Assembly (NCBI GenBank): GCA_050260515.1
Contig: JBLNCI010000015.1
Location: forward strand, 1 to 64,000
DNA from: DATJIG01 sp050260515
GTDB taxonomy: Bacteria; Pseudomonadota; Alphaproteobacteria; SMXQ01
Direction: 5' to 3'
Length of the DNA stretch: 64,000 nt
The position numbers and the translations under genes were made by a program. A model generated the notes under the pieces. It did not search any database and was not told where the DNA came from. It saw only the letters and a program-made list of their open reading frames with translations. Each line of letters begins with the position of its first letter. Position 1 is the first letter of the stretch. Below are positions 42,731-53,932 of this stretch, in pieces.

Positions 42731-43900
42731 TCAGGCCGCAGCCTCCGTGACGGTCGCGCGGACGCGTTCGATTACCGTCGCCTGCTCGGCATCGCTCATG
42801 GCCGCGAACAGGGGAATCGTGATCGCGCCGTCGTAGAAGCGTTCTGCTTCGGGAAAATCGCCGGGCTTGAAGCCGAGCTTGCGGTAATACGGCTGCAGGT
42901 GAACCGGGATGTAATGCACCTGCACGCCGATGCCGGACGTCCGCAATGCGTCGTACACATCACGCCGCGAGCGCCGGAGCTGATCGAGCCGCAGCCGGAT
43001 CGGATACAGGTGATAGGCCGACCGCCCGTCGGGGATTTGCCACGGCGTGACCAGCTGCAGGTTCGCGAGCGCCTCGTCGTAGCCGGCGGCCAGCGCGCGA
43101 CGCCGCGCCACGAACGCGTCGATGCGCTTCATTTGGCTGGTTCCGAGGGCGGCCTGGATGTCGGTCAGTCGATAGTTCAGCCCGAGCGAGACCTGCTGGT
43201 AGTACCAGCCGCCTTCGCTCGGCCCGTCCATCCGCGCCGGTTCCCGGGTGATGCCGTGGGTGCGAAGCTCCGCGAGCGCCGTCGCGAGGTCCGCGTCGTT
43301 GGTGGTCAGGGCGCCGCCCTCCCCCGTCGTAACGATCTTGACCGGATGGAAGCTGAAGACCGCGATGTCCGAATACCGGCAGCATCCGACCTTTTCGCCG
43401 AGGTAGTCAGCGCCGATGGCATGGGCGGCATCCTCGACGATGCGAAAATGGTAGCGATCGGCCAGCGCACGGATCGCCCGCATGTCGCACGACTGGCCGG
43501 CGAAATGCACCGGAGCCACGATCTTGGGCAAGCGATCGTTGCGCTCGGCGGCGGCGAGCTTCGCTGCCAGCGCCTCGACCGAGAGCAGATAGCTGCGCGG
43601 ATCGATGTCGACGAAGTCGACCTCGGCCCCGCAATAGAGCGCCGCATTGGCGGTCGCGACGAAGGTATTCGGAACCGTCCAGAGCCGGTCGCCGGGGCCG
43701 AGGCCGAGCGCCAGGTACGCGAGGTGCAACGCCGCGGTGCCGTTGGAAACGGCGACCGCGTGACGCGCGCCGACATAGGCCGCTAGCGCGGCCTCGAAGT
43801 TCGGCACCGCCGGGCCCTGGGTCAGCCAATCCGACCGCAGCACCCGGACGACGGCGTCGATGTCGTCGTCGCTGATGTCCTGGCGTCCGTACGGGATCAT
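42731..43900 (-). CDS. pseC: UDP-4-amino-4,6-dideoxy-beta-L-AltNAc transaminase
   Basis: A 389-residue DegT/DnrJ/EryC1 aminotransferase: GRQDISDDDIDAVVRVLRSD, LTQGPAVPNFEAALAAYVGA, HAVAVSNGTAALHLAYLALG, the PLP Lys in FSFHPVKIVTTGEGGAL and IGVQVHYIPVHLQPYYRKLG. It aminates C4 of the PseB product using glutamate. It overlaps pseB by 4 bp, the usual PseB-PseC pairing. Confidence 0.94.
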   Translation of the reverse strand: MIPYGRQDISDDDIDAVVRVLRSDWLTQGPAVPNFEAALAAYVGARHAVAVSNGTAALHLAYLALGLGPGDRLWTVPNTFVATANAALYCGAEVDFVDIDPRSYLLSVEALAAKLAAAERNDRLPKIVAPVHFAGQSCDMRAIRALADRYHFRIVEDAAHAIGADYLGEKVGCCRYSDIAVFSFHPVKIVTTGEGGALTTNDADLATALAELRTHGITREPARMDGPSEGGWYYQQVSLGLNYRLTDIQAALGTSQMKRIDAFVARRRALAAGYDEALANLQLVTPWQIPDGRSAYHLYPIRLRLDQLRRSRRDVYDALRTSGIGVQVHYIPVHLQPYYRKLGFKPGDFPEAERFYDGAITIPLFAAMSDAEQATVIERVRATVTEAAA

Positions 43901-44898
43901 GCGGTCGCCGCCAGCAGTGCCCGGATCTCGGGCACGCTGAGAAAGTGTGGATTGGTCCCTGAGTTGTACTCGAAGTCCGCCTCGACCGGGGCGCCGGTCT
44001 CGTGAAGGGCGTTGGTCTTGTACTCGGGATGCTCGTGGAACGTGATCGACGGCTGGATGACGAAGTGATCCTTGAACGCGAGCGTGAGCCGGGCGTCATC
44101 CAGCGGGCACATAATCTCGTGCAACTTCTCGCCCGGACGGACGCCGACAATTTCGCGCTTCATGCCGGGCGCGATGGCCTCGGCGAGGTCGGTGATCCGC
44201 GACGAGGGAATCCTCGGCACGAAGATTTCGCCGCCGTGCATGCGCTCGAACGATTTGATGACGAAGTCGACGCCCTGCTGCAGCGTGATCCAGAAGCGGG
44301 TCATGCGCTCGTCGGTGATCGGCAGCGTCCGGGCGCCCTCGGCGATGATCTTCTGGAAAAACGGAACGACGGAACCGCGCGAGCCGACGACGTTGCCATA
44401 GCGCACCACCGCGAAGCGAGTGCGGTGCGCGCCGACGACGTTGTTCGCTGCGGTGAAAAGCTTGTCCGAGGCGAGCTTGGTCGCCCCGTAGAGGTTGATC
44501 GGGTTGGCCGCCTTGTCGGTCGAGAGCGCCACCACCTTGCCCACGCCGGTGGCGATCGCCGCCTGGATGACGTTTTCCGCGCCGTGGATGTTGGTCTTGA
44601 TGCACTCGATCGGGTTGTACTCGGCGATCGGCACGTGCTTCAGGGCCGCGGCGTGAACCACGTAGTCCGCGCCCTCGAACGCCTGCATCAGGCGGTCGCG
44701 GTCACGCACGTCGCCGATGAAGTAGCGCATCTGCGGCGAATCGAACTCTTGCGCCATCTCGTACTGCTTCAGCTCATCGCGCGAGAACACCACGACCTTG
44801 CGCGGACGCGCGGTCGCGAGCAGCGTCTTCACGAATCGCTTGCCGAAGGAGCCGGTGCCGCCGGTTACGAGCACCACTTTGTCGTCGAATATCGTCAT
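43897..44898 (-). CDS. pseB: UDP-N-acetylglucosamine 4,6-dehydratase (inverting)
   Basis: A 333-residue SDR-family enzyme: VVLVTGGTGSFGKRFVKTLL (NAD loop), HAAALKHVPIAEYNPIECIK (the hallmark Lys of PseB/FlaA1), INLYGATKLASDKLF (YxxxK) and FAVVRYGNVVGSRGSVVPFF. It makes UDP-2-acetamido-2,6-dideoxy-4-keto-altrose, the first pseudaminic acid intermediate. The ATG at 44898 with GGAAA upstream is preferred; an ATG at 44910 is possible. It is the first gene of the 14-gene operon. A small inverted repeat (CCCGAG/CTCGGG, 44917-44935) lies in its leader. Confidence 0.95.
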   Translation of the reverse strand: MTIFDDKVVLVTGGTGSFGKRFVKTLLATARPRKVVVFSRDELKQYEMAQEFDSPQMRYFIGDVRDRDRLMQAFEGADYVVHAAALKHVPIAEYNPIECIKTNIHGAENVIQAAIATGVGKVVALSTDKAANPINLYGATKLASDKLFTAANNVVGAHRTRFAVVRYGNVVGSRGSVVPFFQKIIAEGARTLPITDERMTRFWITLQQGVDFVIKSFERMHGGEIFVPRIPSSRITDLAEAIAPGMKREIVGVRPGEKLHEIMCPLDDARLTLAFKDHFVIQPSITFHEHPEYKTNALHETGAPVEADFEYNSGTNPHFLSVPEIRALLAATA

Positions 44899-44958
44899 AT
44901 CTGTTTCCATTATGGTCCCGAGACAATCACTCGGGTCTTGGTCGCTCGCCGGGGGACA

Positions 44959-45681
44959 TCATCCCGCCGCTCTGCCCGCCTCCGCGCGCCGCATCGCCTT
45001 CTCCTCGCGCGACACGACCACTTCGAGCAGTGCGGGGCACATGATGCGTTCGGCGTCGAGGTCTCTGCGCAGCCCTTCATAGGTGGCCTGCGGCGTGCGA
45101 CCGTCGGTGATCACGACGCAGTCGAACTGCGGGCACTCGTCAACGCCGCGGACCACTTCGATTCCGGCTGCGCGGCGTTGATTGGTCACGGGATCGATCA
45201 CCGCGACGATGGCGATGTCAGCTTCGAGCGCAGCGATGGCGGCTATTTCGGCAAGCTCTCCGGCGCCGGCGAGCGCGATTCGCCGCGCTCCGGCATGAGC
45301 CGCCGTCGCAAACAGGGCCGCGTACTCGCCGCGTGCTTCGCGGAAGAACGAAAGGGAGTCATTGAGGTACTCGGCCACAAGCCGGCTCTTCTCGGCGAAA
45401 CCCTTCGGCGTCAGATAATACTTGTAGCGCCGCGCCGGGGCCGACGTGACCTTGACCAGCCCCTTGCGGACGGCGCGCTTCAGAAGCGCGTTGACGAGGC
45501 CGACGGCGACGCCGACCCGCTTCGACAGCGAGATCTGCGTCTCCTCAGTTCCGGACTCGATCGCCGTGAACAGCCGGAGCTCGGTCCGGGTCTGCAGGGG
45601 CGTCGGCCCCTGCACCGGCTCACGCCCTTCTGGGACCCCACGGTCGGCCATATTAACCAATCGTAAGTGATTGCGAGACAT
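44959..45681 (-). CDS. winged-helix regulator with fused Rossmann-like domain (glycan locus)
   Basis: A 240-residue protein. Residues about 30-110 are a MarR-like winged helix as in EPS-associated regulators (TRTELRLFTAIESG, QISLSKRVGVAVGLVNALLK, RKGLVKVTSAPARRYKYYLT). Residues about 130-210 form a Rossmann-like half (RRIALAGAGELAEIAAIAAL, AIVAVIDP) as in sugar-nucleotide or CoA-binding domains. The C-terminus is basic. It probably senses a glycan precursor and controls the operon that starts 60 bp downstream. An inverted repeat at 45690-45710 covers its leader. No SD is seen before ATG 45681. Confidence 0.72.
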   Translation of the reverse strand: MSRNHLRLVNMADRGVPEGREPVQGPTPLQTRTELRLFTAIESGTEETQISLSKRVGVAVGLVNALLKRAVRKGLVKVTSAPARRYKYYLTPKGFAEKSRLVAEYLNDSLSFFREARGEYAALFATAAHAGARRIALAGAGELAEIAAIAALEADIAIVAVIDPVTNQRRAAGIEVVRGVDECPQFDCVVITDGRTPQATYEGLRRDLDAERIMCPALLEVVVSREEKAMRRAEAGRAAG

Positions 45682-45689
45682 GGAAAATA

Positions 45690-45710
45690 GACGTTCATAG
45701 CGTGAACGTC
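45690..45710. promoter_or_regulatory. inverted repeat GACGTTCA-TAGCG-TGAACGTC at the regulator start
   Basis: A perfect 8-bp inverted repeat with a 5-bp spacer, beginning 9 bp upstream of the regulator ATG. This position suits autorepression of the regulator gene. The divergent small membrane gene starts at 45763. A second copy was not seen before pseB. Confidence 0.5.
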
Positions 45711-45762
45711 AAGACCCCCCGGAGTGCGGGTGGCCTGGCGGAAGCCGTGCTACCGTGCCGAG

Positions 45763-45948
45763 ATGAAGACCGGACTCTTGATCGTCGGCATCCTCTGCAT
45801 TGCCATGGGCCTGCTCTGGATCGGCCAGGGACTCGGTTGGGTCCTGTGGCCTCGATCGAGCTTCATGCTCAACCAGCCGAAGTGGTCGTGGTACGGGACA
45901 GCGCTGGCCATAGCCGGCGTGGTCCTCATGATGCTCGCCCGCCGCTGA
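45763..45948 (+). CDS. small two-helix membrane protein (copy 1)
   Basis: A 61-residue protein with two hydrophobic helices joined by a short loop: LLIVGILCIAMGLLWIGQGL, then WPRSSFMLNQPKWSWYG and a second helix ending MMLARR. This WIGQG...WPRS...R pattern recurs as a small membrane family in alphaproteobacteria, function unknown. A paralogue lies 111 bp downstream. It is divergent from the regulator gene. Confidence 0.72.
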   Translation: MKTGLLIVGILCIAMGLLWIGQGLGWVLWPRSSFMLNQPKWSWYGTALAIAGVVLMMLARR

Positions 45949-46059
45949 ACAGATCCCCCGCGACTGCGCGCGAAACTTCGCGCTTGTTCGATGCGACTTT
46001 GTCTCAAGCTGCCGCGTCCCTTAACAGACGCGCAGGAGTCGCGCGGTAGCCTCTCGATC

Positions 46060-46248
46060 ATGCGCACCACCCTGAGCATGACCGGTCTCATCGCGATCGG
46101 AATCGGGCTGATCTGGATCGCACAGAATGGCGTCTGGATACCGTGGCCGAGGGCGATCCTCGCCTTCCCCAGCATGAACGTGCTGTGGCACGGCGCACTT
46201 CCGGTACTCGCCGGAGTTTCGCTGCTGATCCTCGCGCAACGGCTGTGA
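46060..46248 (+). CDS. small two-helix membrane protein (copy 2)
   Basis: A 62-residue paralogue of the preceding gene: GLIAIGIGLIWIAQNGVWIP then WPRAILAFPSMNVLWHG and a second helix ending LLILAQRL. The match in WI.Q, WPR and the closing R indicates an old tandem duplication. Role unknown; the adjoining glycan genes do not explain it. The SD is weak (GGAG about 20 bases upstream). Confidence 0.65.
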   Translation: MRTTLSMTGLIAIGIGLIWIAQNGVWIPWPRAILAFPSMNVLWHGALPVLAGVSLLILAQRL

Positions 46249-46273
46249 CAGCCCTCGGTGTCAGAACCGCCGA

Positions 46274-46945
46274 TCAGTCGCACGCAGCACCTTCGACGTG
46301 CCGGAGGTAGAGCGCATCGCCCCATCCGACATTCGTCCATTGGGTCATAACCCGCGAAAACCCCCGAGTCCCGAGAAATACATCGATTTCATCAACCAGC
46401 GGGATGTCGCGGTACAAGCTCTCCCGGTTCACCTCGAGATAGATCGCCTTGATCGAGGGCGCCGCGAGGTGACGGCCGAAACCCTGCAGGATCGCCAGCT
46501 CTGCACCCTGGGTATCAATGTTCACAAACTCGAAATCCGTGAACAGCAGGGTGTCGGTCTGGGATTCGATGATGGAGTCGAACCGGACTGCATCCACCTC
46601 GACGCGATCGACCACGAGGATGTGCGGATAGTGGTCCGCGTGCGTGCCGAGCTCGAACAACGACGAGCTCTCGTTGTTGTTGGTGACATTGAATGTGAGG
46701 CGCGTGTTCTCGTTCCACAACGCGAGGGGCACGATCTGCTGCATCAGAGGAAACCGACGGATGTGCCGCTCGAGATCCGTGAGAAGGGCCGGGTTCGCCT
46801 CCACCCAGATGACCTGCCGCACGCCGTTCGCGGCATAGGCCTCCGCCTCTTCGCCGGTATGCGCGCCGATGTGGAGCACCTTGGTGATGTCCACCTTGTG
46901 GAACGCCGCCACGACGTCACGGCACGTCTTGTAGTCGATGAGCAT
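46274..46945 (-). CDS. FkbM family methyltransferase
   Basis: A 223-residue SAM methyltransferase: VLHIGAHTGEEAEAYAANGV, WVEANPALLTDLERHI, DFEFVNIDTQGAELAILQGF (the FkbM NIDxQGxE motif) and a C-terminal W/Y-rich tail. FkbM-type enzymes O-methylate sugars in glycan loci. It lies outside the overlapping operon, next to the small membrane genes, but probably modifies the same glycan. Confidence 0.88.
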   Translation of the reverse strand: MLIDYKTCRDVVAAFHKVDITKVLHIGAHTGEEAEAYAANGVRQVIWVEANPALLTDLERHIRRFPLMQQIVPLALWNENTRLTFNVTNNNESSSLFELGTHADHYPHILVVDRVEVDAVRFDSIIESQTDTLLFTDFEFVNIDTQGAELAILQGFGRHLAAPSIKAIYLEVNRESLYRDIPLVDEIDVFLGTRGFSRVMTQWTNVGWGDALYLRHVEGAACD

Positions 46946-46999
46946 GGCACCCCGATCTCATCCGACGCAGCGCTCAGGACGGCGTGCGATGTGGCGACG

Positions 47000-47089
47000 T
47001 CAGTGGCCGTAGTACATGACGAAGTAAACGACGAGTGCGGCGACGAAGCCCGCCACCATGAAGATCTTCAGATTGAAGCCTTCGAACAT
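47000..47089 (-). CDS. 29-residue single-helix membrane protein
   Basis: A tiny frame: MFEGFNLKIFMVAGFVAALV then VYFVMYYGH. One helix spans almost the entire chain. AGAGGGG lies just before the ATG, a strong SD. It starts 35 bp after the alaS stop, so it may be the last gene of that transcript. Similar tiny hydrophobic proteins are often real but missed. No function is known to me. Confidence 0.5.
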   Translation of the reverse strand: MFEGFNLKIFMVAGFVAALVVYFVMYYGH

Positions 47090-47124
47090 CGTCCCCTCTC
47101 GCTGACTCACCGAGCCGGACGATC

Positions 47125-49809
<2,685 letters not shown>

Positions 49810-49975
49810 GCCGGGCTCGGAAATGTGCTGAAAGATCCGGCGAGGCCGGGTGGATGCTTTTACCGCCAAGGCCACGGTGTGTCAAAGAAACGGGCCTGTA
49901 AAGACACGCTGATTTTAATCGCAGGACGGCTTGAAACGGCGGCGGAGGATACTCTCTCGCCGCGCCCTGACGTGC

Positions 49976-50500
49976 TCAGGGGCCGAGCAGGCGGAAGGAG
50001 TCGCGGAAGCGGATTGCGTCGGGACCGGCTTCGTGACCCTTCGGCCCCGCCGAGCCGATCATGTACAGGCGGTTCCCCACCTGGACCACGTCCAGCAGGT
50101 GGTGAACGTTATCGTTCCAGTCGTCGAGAAGCGCCTCGAATCCGGGGAGCCCCGCAACCGTCGCGGGATAGTCCTCCCGCAGCATGGCGTGACTGCCGGC
50201 CGCGTAGCGCTCGATGACCCGACCGTAATAGTCGATGGTCGGGACCGGCGGCGTGGTGGTCGGCGGCATCTCGACGACGGAGACCACGAACATGCGGCCG
50301 CCGCGCTCGAGCGCCCAGTACTGCTGGCGGCCTTCGCTGTTCCACGGCACCGGGCGGGTCGCGAACGTCGGCTGGGCGGGGAACTCGACCACGAACCCGG
50401 GCTCCGGCACCCATAGCTCCGACCAGGCGTCCGCGGCGCGGGCGGCGCTTCCACCCACCGCGGCAAGAACGACGACAATGCTGACGAAAATCCCACGCAT
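49976..50500 (-). CDS. secreted hypothetical protein
   Basis: A 174-residue protein with a signal peptide (MRGIFVSIVVVLAAVGGSAA, cut near ARA-AD) and a beta-rich body: PEPGFVVEFPAQPTFATRPV, FVVSVVEMPP and LLDVVQVGNRLYMIGSAG. The EFPAQPT...RLYMIG framework is known in small periplasmic proteins without function. It lies 166 bp before alaS and divergent from the 68-residue gene. Confidence 0.7.
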   Translation of the reverse strand: MRGIFVSIVVVLAAVGGSAARAADAWSELWVPEPGFVVEFPAQPTFATRPVPWNSEGRQQYWALERGGRMFVVSVVEMPPTTTPPVPTIDYYGRVIERYAAGSHAMLREDYPATVAGLPGFEALLDDWNDNVHHLLDVVQVGNRLYMIGSAGPKGHEAGPDAIRFRDSFRLLGP

Positions 50501-50630
50501 CGGAACCAGCCTAGCAGACGCGGATCGGCGCCGCAGCGCGAAGGCGCGGCGGGGCCGGGCGCGGGACTCCCCGGATTGTGATCGCCGGCGCGGCGAAGCG
50601 CGGCTATGCTTGCGGTGGGTGGAGGGAGCC

Positions 50631-50837
50631 ATGAAGCAGCCGGCGGAGAACCGGAGCGCGGTGGCGAATATGCGACTCGCGCGCGAGATCGAGGATCTCG
50701 CGGAAGCCGTGCGCCGTCATCCCGAGTTGCACCACGACAGCGCCGACCGTCTGCTCGCGCTCGCGCGCCGGCTGCGAGACGGCGCGCGTGTCACTGCGCA
50801 GAAGGCGCCGACCCGGCGCGCTGCCAAACCCCACTGA
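50631..50837 (+). CDS. small helical basic protein
   Basis: A 68-residue protein: RLAREIEDLAEAVRRHPELH then SADRLLALARRLRDGAR and a basic tail. It is highly helical and charged and may bind nucleic acid or a partner protein. GGAGGGAG lies right before the ATG. No family is recognised. Confidence 0.6.
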   Translation: MKQPAENRSAVANMRLAREIEDLAEAVRRHPELHHDSADRLLALARRLRDGARVTAQKAPTRRAAKPH

Positions 50838-50925
50838 CCGTCCGGGTCACGTTCGCACGCGAACGCCTGACGGTTCTGGCGACGATCTGGCGCGATATCC
50901 GATCGTCCGCGACTGCAACAGCAAA

Positions 50926-50947
50926 GAAGGGGCCCAATGGCCCCTTC
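50926..50947 (-). terminator. hairpin downstream of recA
   Basis: A perfect 9-bp stem GAAGGGGCC/GGCCCCTTC with a CAAT loop, 95 bp after the recA stop. On the minus strand it is followed by TTTGCTG, a weak U-run. It is the only good candidate for ending the recA transcript. Confidence 0.55.
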
Positions 50948-51041
50948 CCTGCAGACCTCCCGTCGGGGACTGCCGAACGCGACCCGCCCGCTGCCCCACG
51001 CTCGATGCGAGCCTCTCGGGGCGACGCGGGCGGGCCATCAA

Positions 51042-52109
<1,068 letters not shown>

Positions 52110-52249
52110 GATGGCTCCTCCTTATTTCACGGGCCGAGACCGGGACGCAATTGCGCGTTAACGGTTGGCTCTGTCCCCTTCGCCGCTTCGTTCCCGAGAC
52201 CCCCTCGGGACCTGCGAAGCGACGCTGCGGCGGCGCGAGGACGATCAAT

Positions 52250-52264
52250 ATTCATGTTTTGTTC
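52250..52264 (-). promoter_or_regulatory. candidate LexA (SOS) box 1 of recA
   Basis: On the minus strand it reads GAACAAAACATGAAT, one mismatch from the alphaproteobacterial LexA consensus GAAC-N7-GAAC, and lies 141 bp before the recA start. It is shared in pattern with the site at 52319. Confidence 0.4.
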
Positions 52265-52318
52265 TCATGCGCAAATGGATTCTTTAACGAGCTGATTTAA
52301 AAGGATAAAACAGCTTGT

Positions 52319-52333
52319 ATTCGCGGTTCGTTC
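52319..52333 (-). promoter_or_regulatory. candidate LexA (SOS) box 2 of recA
   Basis: On the minus strand it reads GAACGAACCGCGAAT, again GAAC-N7-GAAT. Flanking bases match those of box 1 (CGCAYGAGAAC), so the two look like true copies of one operator. It is about 210 bp before recA, far for direct repression, so a long leader or a second promoter would be needed. Confidence 0.35.
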
Positions 52334-52603
52334 TCGTGCGTACCGGACATTCGGCGAGCGGATACCAACCGCCACCGGCATCGACAGCGTCTTCAAAAGT
52401 GAGCCGCGCGCCCGGTGGGGCGGGCGGGCGGCTCGGATCGTCCGGCGGCTCTGGGGAAGCCGCGTGGACAATGTTGCTGGCACGCGCCGTGGTCCGGGCG
52501 CTCACCCGCGCCCGAGGGCTCAACGATGTCTCCCTATGCGCTCGCTCGAAGACGGAGTGGCCGCGTGCGAGGACGTCAATCGCGCCGCGTAACACCGGCT
52601 CGA

Positions 52604-53884
52604 CTACTCGCCGCCGGGACCCGCGTTCGCTGCCACCTCGCGATCGGGGGCGGTCAGCATCCTCACCATCCACGGCGCGACGATTTCCTTGCGGATGCGC
52701 TCGCTCGGCCAAACATTGCTGTTGCCCATGTGTCCCCCGTCGGGGTTCACCCACGTCTCCTTGGTGCCGCCGGGCACCGTCGAGGCGACCAGGAACAGGT
52801 CCGCGATCGGCACCTGCGAGTCCTTCGTGCCGTTCACGAGCAGCATGGGCGCCGACGGCCGGTCGATGATGCCTTGCGCCTTGAGCGACATCTTCGGGCC
52901 GTACGCGAGGAACTGCTCGAGCGTGTCCACCTGGTAGACCATGGCGCGCGCCGGGAACAGGTCCATCAGGTACTCGGGCGTGTTGACCGCGACTCGCTGC
53001 CACTCGGGCTGGAAGTAGTGGTGCGCCGGCGTGCCCTGCGACACGACCGCGCGCAGACGGTCCTTTTCGACCACCGCCATCTTCACCGCCCAGTAGCCGC
53101 TCCAACTCCCGCCGTAGAAGCCGATCCGCCTGGCGTCGACCTCGGGCCGGTTCGACAGATAATCGAGGGCCGCCGACAGCATGCGTTCGGCCTTCTCGTC
53201 GCCCTTGATGGGGGCCTGGCCGGTTCCCGGCATGTCGGTGACGAAGATGCCGATGCCGCGGCCGAGATAGTCGTCGTTGCGCTCCATCCATTCTTCCTTG
53301 CGCGAATCGAGCGCCGTCACCAGGAACACGAGCGGCACCTTCGCGTCGGCCCGCGCGGTCTTCGGCAGTCGCAGGTAACCGACGACTTCCTTGCCCTCGA
53401 AGGGAATCCGCACGACCTCGAGCTTGGGATCGAGGAAGTTGGCGTAGGCGAGGAACGCGTCGATGCCCTTGGCGTACGACTTGTTCTTCTCCGTCGAGTT
53501 GTTGGTCGGGTAGTGGCCGAACTTGTAGTAGCGATACGCGCGGATGTAGCTGTCGCGCGCCGCCTTGATGTCCCTCGCGGCCTCCGCCTTCTTCCCCTGC
53601 TCCATGTAGCGATCGCCGACCGCCATCCAGGCACGCGCCCACTCGTCTCGGTCGAGCGAATGAATGTTGTCGAGCGCGCCGCGCACGTCGTCGAGACGCA
53701 TGCCCGCCACCATGGAGCGCGGCGGGACCTGCGACGCGCGCTTGATCACCTCGGCTTTCAGCTCGTCGAGGGTGCGCGTGGTCTGCATGTCGGCGGCCGA
53801 GGCGACAAGGGTCGCCGATGCCAGCATCGCGGCTGCCGCAGCCGCGCCGACCATCGCGCGCCGGATCGTGCCCTTGGTACCCAT
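52604..53884 (-). CDS. secreted alpha/beta hydrolase (FrsA-like esterase)
   Basis: A 426-residue protein with a signal peptide (residues 1 to about 31, ending ASATLVASAADM), a helical region (residues 40-130) and an alpha/beta hydrolase domain: IGFYGGSWSGYWAVKMAVV is the nucleophile elbow, MLLVNGTKDSQVPIADLFL the acid region, and the base His lies in NPDGGHMGNSN. It resembles FrsA/dihydropseudooxynicotine hydrolase-type C-C or ester hydrolases. GGGAGG precedes the ATG at 53884. It follows the Bug receptor gene, 48 bp downstream, and may process its ligand. Confidence 0.82.
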   Translation of the reverse strand: MGTKGTIRRAMVGAAAAAAMLASATLVASAADMQTTRTLDELKAEVIKRASQVPPRSMVAGMRLDDVRGALDNIHSLDRDEWARAWMAVGDRYMEQGKKAEAARDIKAARDSYIRAYRYYKFGHYPTNNSTEKNKSYAKGIDAFLAYANFLDPKLEVVRIPFEGKEVVGYLRLPKTARADAKVPLVFLVTALDSRKEEWMERNDDYLGRGIGIFVTDMPGTGQAPIKGDEKAERMLSAALDYLSNRPEVDARRIGFYGGSWSGYWAVKMAVVEKDRLRAVVSQGTPAHHYFQPEWQRVAVNTPEYLMDLFPARAMVYQVDTLEQFLAYGPKMSLKAQGIIDRPSAPMLLVNGTKDSQVPIADLFLVASTVPGGTKETWVNPDGGHMGNSNVWPSERIRKEIVAPWMVRMLTAPDREVAANAGPGGE

Positions 53885-53932
53885 CAGTGATCCTCCCATG
53901 TGAGTGCCTTCCGCTTTAACGCGGACGTGCCC

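Larger units (their letters stand above)
52110..52603. other. recA upstream intergenic region
   Basis: These 494 bases contain no convincing gene. A locally AT-rich block (about 52255-52320) stands out from the GC-rich surroundings and is the likely recA promoter zone. Two related motifs, ATTC-N7-GTTC followed by TCRTGCG, lie at 52250-52264 and 52319-52333. The rest shows no recognisable signal. Confidence 0.5.

Noticed and set aside
26310..46945. The glycan locus as a phage or integrative island.
   Set aside because: No integrase, tRNA target, direct repeats or insertion sequences are visible at either end; base composition looks similar to neighbours by eye.
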